Source of the DNA: Gammaproteobacteria bacterium UBA1119
GTDB lineage: Bacteria > Pseudomonadota > Gammaproteobacteria > Pseudomonadales > Azotimanducaceae
DNA: 8,947 bases
Reading direction: 5' to 3'
Assembly: GCA_002313255.1 (NCBI GenBank)
Contig: DCBA01000089.1
Span: 1-8,947 of the forward strand
The translations under genes were made by a program, and so were the position numbers. The notes under the pieces were generated by a model. That model searched no databases. It saw nothing but the letters and a program-made list of their open reading frames with translations, and was not told the origin of the DNA. The stretch's first letter is position 1, and each line of letters begins with the position of its first letter. Below are positions 5,990 through 8,947 of the stretch, one piece after another.

Positions 5990-7183
5990 ATGGATCTTGC
6001 GTATAGCCCCGAATACGAACAATACCGGATGGAAGTTCGGCAATTCTTAGACACAAATAAAGATCAGTCGCCGCCCCTATACGGACGAGGCAACGGCGAT
6101 GGCAAAGCGCGAGATTGGCAGAAACTCCTGATTGAAAACGGTTATGCCGCTCGCACTATCCCCAAGGAGTACGGAGGTTTTGGTGGCGAGCCCGACATAC
6201 TCAAGTCACACATAATTGCGGAAGAATTCGCGAGTGCTGCTGTACGTCCAGGTCATTCCGGCGACAATCGACTGGTACCTACTGTTCTGGAGCTCGGAAC
6301 GGAAGAACAGAGGCAGTGGCTAGTGCCCCCAACAGTGCGCGGCGACATGATTTGGTGCCAGGGCTATTCTGAACCGGGCAGCGGATCCGACCTGGCATCG
6401 TTGTCGACCAGGGCTGTCATTGACGGTGACGACTTTGTCATCAATGGTCAAAAAATCTGGACATCGGGCGCACAGCATGCCGACATGATTTTTTGCCTCG
6501 TTCGAACCGAGCCGGACGCGCCAAAACATCAAGGCATTAGTTATTTGGTTTTTTCGATGGATACGCCAGGGATCGAAGTCCGGCCACTTGTGACCATGAC
6601 GGGTGAAGCCACATTCAATGAAGTTTTTTTCACTGACGTCCGCGTTCCTAAACATCAGATCATTGGGAACCGTGGCGAAGGTTGGTTTGTCGCAAACAAT
6701 ACTCTTAAGCACGAACGGGAAGGCCTCGGGGATCCAAATCAGGCAGAAAATCGTTTCCGAGAAATTGTCGATCTAATGCAACGAGAAACAATAGATAGCA
6801 ATCGACTTATCGATAATCCGACCTACCGCGACCGCTTGTTATCCCTTCAAGGGCGAATGCTAGCAATGAAGTTCAACGGCATGCGCGTTCTGACCAGCCA
6901 AATTAAAAAAGAAGAACCTGGTCTTCCACGGTGGATCATCAAGCTTCAGGGATGCGAACTTAACCATCAGATGGCGGCCATGGCTATCGATTCGATGGGG
7001 GAGCTCGGCATCCTTTACGACGACGGCCCCTACCTCCGTGATCAAGGTCGATGGCAACAGCGCTACATGATGGATCTCGGGCTCATCATTGGCGGGGGCA
7101 CCGCTCAGATCCAGAAAAATATGATCGGCGAACGAGCGTTGGGTCTGCCAAAGGAACCCAAGTTCGAGAAACCGCTTAACTAG
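5990..7183 (+). CDS. Acyl-CoA dehydrogenase, larger subunit type with helix-G catalytic Glu
   Basis: This 397-residue FAD flavoprotein of the acyl-CoA dehydrogenase family oxidises an acyl-CoA thioester to the 2,3-enoyl-CoA. The N-terminal helical domain ends around IPKEYGGFGG (residues 57-66). The middle beta domain has CQGYSEPGSGSDLAS (123-137) and NGQKIWTSGAQHAD (152-165), the FAD and acyl-CoA contacts, and the C-terminal helical domain ends with IIGGGTAQIQKNMIGERALG. At the position of the usual catalytic Glu of medium-chain enzymes (YEGT) there is Gly369, while Glu242 in LKHEREG aligns with the helix-G base of isovaleryl-CoA dehydrogenase (Glu254). This layout is common in FadE subunits acting on branched or ring-bearing acyl-CoAs. 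The start is fixed by CGGAGG 7 bases upstream. It is followed after 10 bases by a second, smaller dehydrogenase, suggesting a heteromeric enzyme. The electron acceptor would be ETF, not encoded here. Confidence 0.93.
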   Translation: MDLAYSPEYEQYRMEVRQFLDTNKDQSPPLYGRGNGDGKARDWQKLLIENGYAARTIPKEYGGFGGEPDILKSHIIAEEFASAAVRPGHSGDNRLVPTVLELGTEEQRQWLVPPTVRGDMIWCQGYSEPGSGSDLASLSTRAVIDGDDFVINGQKIWTSGAQHADMIFCLVRTEPDAPKHQGISYLVFSMDTPGIEVRPLVTMTGEATFNEVFFTDVRVPKHQIIGNRGEGWFVANNTLKHEREGLGDPNQAENRFREIVDLMQRETIDSNRLIDNPTYRDRLLSLQGRMLAMKFNGMRVLTSQIKKEEPGLPRWIIKLQGCELNHQMAAMAIDSMGELGILYDDGPYLRDQGRWQQRYMMDLGLIIGGGTAQIQKNMIGERALGLPKEPKFEKPLN

Positions 7184-7193
7184 GGGGCGCGCC

Positions 7194-8276
7194 ATGGATT
7201 TTGGACTCACAGAAGAACAGCTCATGTTGCAAGAAAGTATTGGTGGCTACCTCCGATCAGCTTGCCCTCTCGATTCTGTTAGAGAAGCTACCGAAGTTGG
7301 CTCTACCCACGTTCCTAAGATTGCGGCAGGGCTCGCCGAATTAGGAGCAGTCGGCATCCTCATCCCGGAAGAACTTGGCGGGGTTGGAATGGGATTCTTG
7401 GAGGCGGCGTTGATCAGCGAAGCACTCGGCAGCGTTATAGCACCCGTATCCTTTGTCGCATCGTCTGTCATGGCGCCAGTTGCGTTGCTTGGCGCCGGCT
7501 CCCAAGAACAAAGAGAAACATGGCTACCCCGTATAGCCAGCGGGGAAGTAATCATCGGCGTTGGTATTAGCGAGCACATCAGTCGTCGCGAAACCGATGG
7601 AATCTTCGCCGATGACGATACATTGACCGGGAAAGCCATGTTCGTCTTAGACGGCATGGACGCGGATACGCTGCTCGTTGCGGACAACGAGGCACAACTT
7701 TATCTAGTTCAGGCTAGCGATGTGACCCGTAACAAGCTGAAAACCATTGACCGGACTAGATCCGTGGCCGAAATAATCCTTGACCAAACGTCCGCCGAAA
7801 TTCTTCCCGGCTCCGTAAACAATCGAAAACACTTAAAAGACATGGTCAACGCGGGTCGGGTGATGCTAGCGGCCGATACTCTGGGTGCAGCTGGTACGAT
7901 GCTGGAACAAGCCATCGAATACGCCAAGGAAAGGCGTCAGTTCAATCGCGTTATTGGTTCGTTTCAGGCGGTCAAGCACATGTGTTCCGAAATGGCTGCC
8001 GATCTCGAACCTTGCCGGTCGCTAGTTTGGTACGCGGCCCACGCCATACGTGCGATACCGGACGAAGCTACCCTCATGGCCTGTCATGCTAAAGCGCATC
8101 TCGCCGAAACCGGACGGTTTGTAGCACGGAAGGCCACAGAAGTGCATGGCGGAATGGGGTTTACCGACCTCCTCGGATTGCACTACTGGTTCAAAAGGAT
8201 CGGTTTTGATCGTCAACTCCTAGGAGCACCCGAAGTGGTGCGCGAAGAGGCGGCAGTGGCTCAAGGTTGGATCTAG
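7194..8276 (+). CDS. Acyl-CoA dehydrogenase, smaller subunit type lacking the catalytic Glu
   Basis: This 360-residue acyl-CoA dehydrogenase-fold protein has the N-terminal domain at MDFGLTEEQLMLQESIGGYL and GILIPEELGGVGMG (residues 54-67), and a divergent middle domain in which the canonical TEP.aGSD loop reads GISEHISRRETDG (124-136). The C-terminal domain has RRQFNRVIGSFQAVKH (247-262) and EVHGGMGFTDLLGLHYWFKR (316-335), the FAD- and dimer-contacting segments. Neither catalytic-Glu position is filled: helix G reads NAGRVML, with Ala220 where Glu would stand, and the C-terminal site reads QLLGAPE, with Gly344. It therefore probably cannot act alone and would pair with the upstream subunit, as in mycobacterial alpha2-beta2 FadE pairs. 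The start ATG at 7194 follows a GGGGG run (7183-7187) that overlaps the preceding stop codon. Same operon, 10-base spacer. Confidence 0.9.
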   Translation: MDFGLTEEQLMLQESIGGYLRSACPLDSVREATEVGSTHVPKIAAGLAELGAVGILIPEELGGVGMGFLEAALISEALGSVIAPVSFVASSVMAPVALLGAGSQEQRETWLPRIASGEVIIGVGISEHISRRETDGIFADDDTLTGKAMFVLDGMDADTLLVADNEAQLYLVQASDVTRNKLKTIDRTRSVAEIILDQTSAEILPGSVNNRKHLKDMVNAGRVMLAADTLGAAGTMLEQAIEYAKERRQFNRVIGSFQAVKHMCSEMAADLEPCRSLVWYAAHAIRAIPDEATLMACHAKAHLAETGRFVARKATEVHGGMGFTDLLGLHYWFKRIGFDRQLLGAPEVVREEAAVAQGWI

Positions 8277-8329
8277 GCAGTGTATATAAGTCGTATACGT
8301 GCGTGCCGCCTATGGGCGAGTGGCATCTC

Positions 8330-8650
8330 TCAAAACTGAAATTCAGGCAACTGTACCTCTATACCCTCAAGCTCCTCCGAAACTGGAATCTGACAGGCGA
8401 GTCGAGATGTCCTTTGTCTTTCGGGATTCATGTCGAGCATTTCTTCTTCTCGATCCACCGGACTACCCAACCTTTCAAACCAATCGTTTGTTAAGACAAC
8501 GTGGCAGGTTGCACAGGAACATTCGCCTCCGCAATCCGCGTCAATCCCGGGCACCAAATTATCGATCGCTGCCTTCATTAACGACGAGCCCGATTCCACA
8601 TCAACTTCATGCACCGTTCCATCATGTTCCACAAACGTAATTCTCGACAT
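8330..8650 (-). CDS. [2Fe-2S] ferredoxin, adrenodoxin/putidaredoxin/Isc-Fdx type
   Basis: The 106-residue protein has the vertebrate-type ferredoxin cluster pattern C-x5-C-x2-C-x36-C at Cys40, Cys46, Cys49 and Cys86 (CGGECSCATCHVV, then SRLACQIPV). Residues 68-74 (EEEMLDM) form the acidic partner-binding helix and LPEF near the end matches the family. I chose the ATG at 8648-8650 because an AGGG lies just upstream and the ferredoxin fold starts at SRITFVEHDG; an ATG at 8731 would add 27 unrelated residues. A further Cys44 in the cluster loop is not a predicted ligand but matches Cys46 of E. coli Isc Fdx. The protein would carry single electrons to a monooxygenase, an oxygenase or the Fe-S assembly machinery. 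No P450, reductase or isc gene is in the window, so its partner is unknown. It is convergent with the second dehydrogenase. Confidence 0.93.
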   Translation of the reverse strand: MSRITFVEHDGTVHEVDVESGSSLMKAAIDNLVPGIDADCGGECSCATCHVVLTNDWFERLGSPVDREEEMLDMNPERQRTSRLACQIPVSEELEGIEVQLPEFQF

Positions 8651-8750
8651 AACCCTACCCGTCGCGGCGATCGCGTATACAACCAAAAAACGACCAGACA
8701 CACCAGTATCAAATTCGCCAGGCCCAAGCAATCGAATCCTTCGAGCACTG

Positions 8751-8780
8751 TTCGCAACTTCCGGATCAAGCGATTAGAAT
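8751..8780 (+). promoter_or_regulatory. Candidate promoter of tRNA-Asn with GC-rich discriminator
   Basis: TTCGCA (8751-8756) and TAGAAT (8775-8780) are 18 bases apart and match four and five of six sigma-70 consensus bases. The -10 box is followed at once by TGCGGGGCG, a GC-rich discriminator of the kind seen in stringently controlled stable-RNA promoters. Transcription would begin near 8787, giving a leader of about 18 bases before the mature tRNA. The remaining bases 8651-8804 hold only this and presumably the ferredoxin promoter. Confidence 0.45.
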
Positions 8781-8804
8781 TGCGGGGCGATAAATCATCG
8801 TTAT

Positions 8805-8880
8805 TCCGCCTTAGCTCAGTTGGTAGAGCAGCTGACTGTTAATCAGCGGGTCGCTGGTTCGAGCCCAGCAGGCGGAGCCA
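8805..8880 (+). tRNA. tRNA-Asn (anticodon GTT), CCA encoded
   Basis: A complete cloverleaf of 76 bases can be folded by hand. The 7-bp acceptor stem is TCCGCCT (8805-8811) with AGGCGGA (8870-8876). The D arm is GCTC...GAGC. The anticodon stem GCTGA/TCAGC (8831-8835/8843-8847) encloses the loop CTGTTAA with anticodon GTT at 8838-8840. There is a 5-base variable loop, and the T arm GCTGG/CCAGC encloses TTCGAGC. Discriminator base G8877 is followed by an encoded CCA at 8878-8880. All stems pair without mismatch. Confidence 0.97.
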
Positions 8881-8900
8881 TTTAACTCCTTGTAAATCAA

Positions 8901-8937
8901 TGTCTTAGAGGTTCAGATTGTTGAGCCTCTTTAGACA
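8901..8937 (+). terminator. Imperfect hairpin downstream of tRNA-Asn, possible terminator
   Basis: TGTCT (8901-8905) and AGAGGTTCA (8907-8915) pair with TGAGCCTCT (8922-8930) and AGACA (8933-8937), leaving a 6-base loop and a small T/TT internal loop. That gives 14 pairs with one G-U. It starts 20 bases after the tRNA. The run after it (TATTCCCTTC) is only weakly T-rich, so it may be an inefficient terminator, a processing or stability hairpin, or the start of something beyond the edge. Confidence 0.45.
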
Positions 8938-8947
8938 TATTCCCTTC

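Noticed and set aside
7186..7193. GGCGCGCC palindrome before the second dehydrogenase start
   Set aside because: An isolated 8-base palindrome overlapping a ribosome-binding region; no sign of an engineered junction or operator.
8277..8329. Small inverted repeats between the second dehydrogenase and the ferredoxin (GTATA/TATAC; CGCC/GGCG)
   Set aside because: Stems are only 4-5 bp with no T tract; too weak to call a terminator.
8299..8777. Plus-strand open frames of 113 and 115 codons opposite the ferredoxin gene
   Set aside because: The minus strand encodes a ferredoxin with all cluster ligands; the plus-strand products are low-complexity and match no fold I recognise.
1..8947. CRISPR array, insertion sequence, phage, toxin-antitoxin or defence system
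   Set aside because: No regularly spaced repeats, transposase, integrase or small paired genes are visible; nearly all of the window is ordinary metabolic coding sequence.

Overview
The window is a compact bacterial stretch with nine protein genes complete or nearly so, one protein gene cut by the left edge, and a tRNA-Asn gene near the right edge. Base composition by eye is slightly above 50% GC and looks even along the window. The tRNA carries its CCA end in the DNA. The last protein gene is an adrenodoxin-type [2Fe-2S] ferredoxin. Together with a TIGR03084-type gene, these suggest a proteobacterium, perhaps an uncultured environmental lineage with a large catabolic repertoire, but nothing seen fixes the taxon. 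I see no CRISPR array, insertion sequence, transposase, phage gene or integrase.

Layout. (1) Left block, + strand, 1-3503: four closely packed genes, probably one operon. They encode a TIGR03084-family DinB/maleylpyruvate-isomerase-like metal protein (5' partial), a luciferase-like (LLM, F420- or FMN-dependent) oxidoreductase, an alpha/beta hydrolase with a GTG start, and a short-chain dehydrogenase whose start codon overlaps the hydrolase stop as ATGA. (2) A RidA-family imine/enamine deaminase (- strand) converges on the dehydrogenase with 7 bases between stops. It is divergent, across a 172-base AT-richer region, from (3) a PhyH-family Fe(II)/2-oxoglutarate dioxygenase (+). (4) A HAD-superfamily hydrolase of the 2-haloacid-dehalogenase type (-) converges on the dioxygenase. 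It is divergent from (5) two adjacent acyl-CoA dehydrogenase genes (+), 10 bases apart, which look like the two unlike subunits of a heteromeric enzyme. (6) The ferredoxin gene (-) converges on the second dehydrogenase. (7) tRNA-Asn(GTT) follows with a plausible promoter, and then an imperfect hairpin just before the right edge.

How it fits together (inference). Hydroxylation, alcohol oxidation, ester or thioester hydrolysis, acyl-CoA desaturation and imine clean-up are steps typical of breaking down a branched, alicyclic, terpenoid or steroid-like carboxylic acid. No gene here fixes the substrate, and a CoA ligase, hydratase and thiolase are absent, so any pathway must extend outside the window. 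The points most worth a second look are the complementary active-site residues of the two acyl-CoA dehydrogenases, the altered active-site signature of the HAD protein, the missing catalytic Asn of the dehydrogenase, the non-ligand Cys in the ferredoxin cluster loop, and the repeats in the divergent control region.
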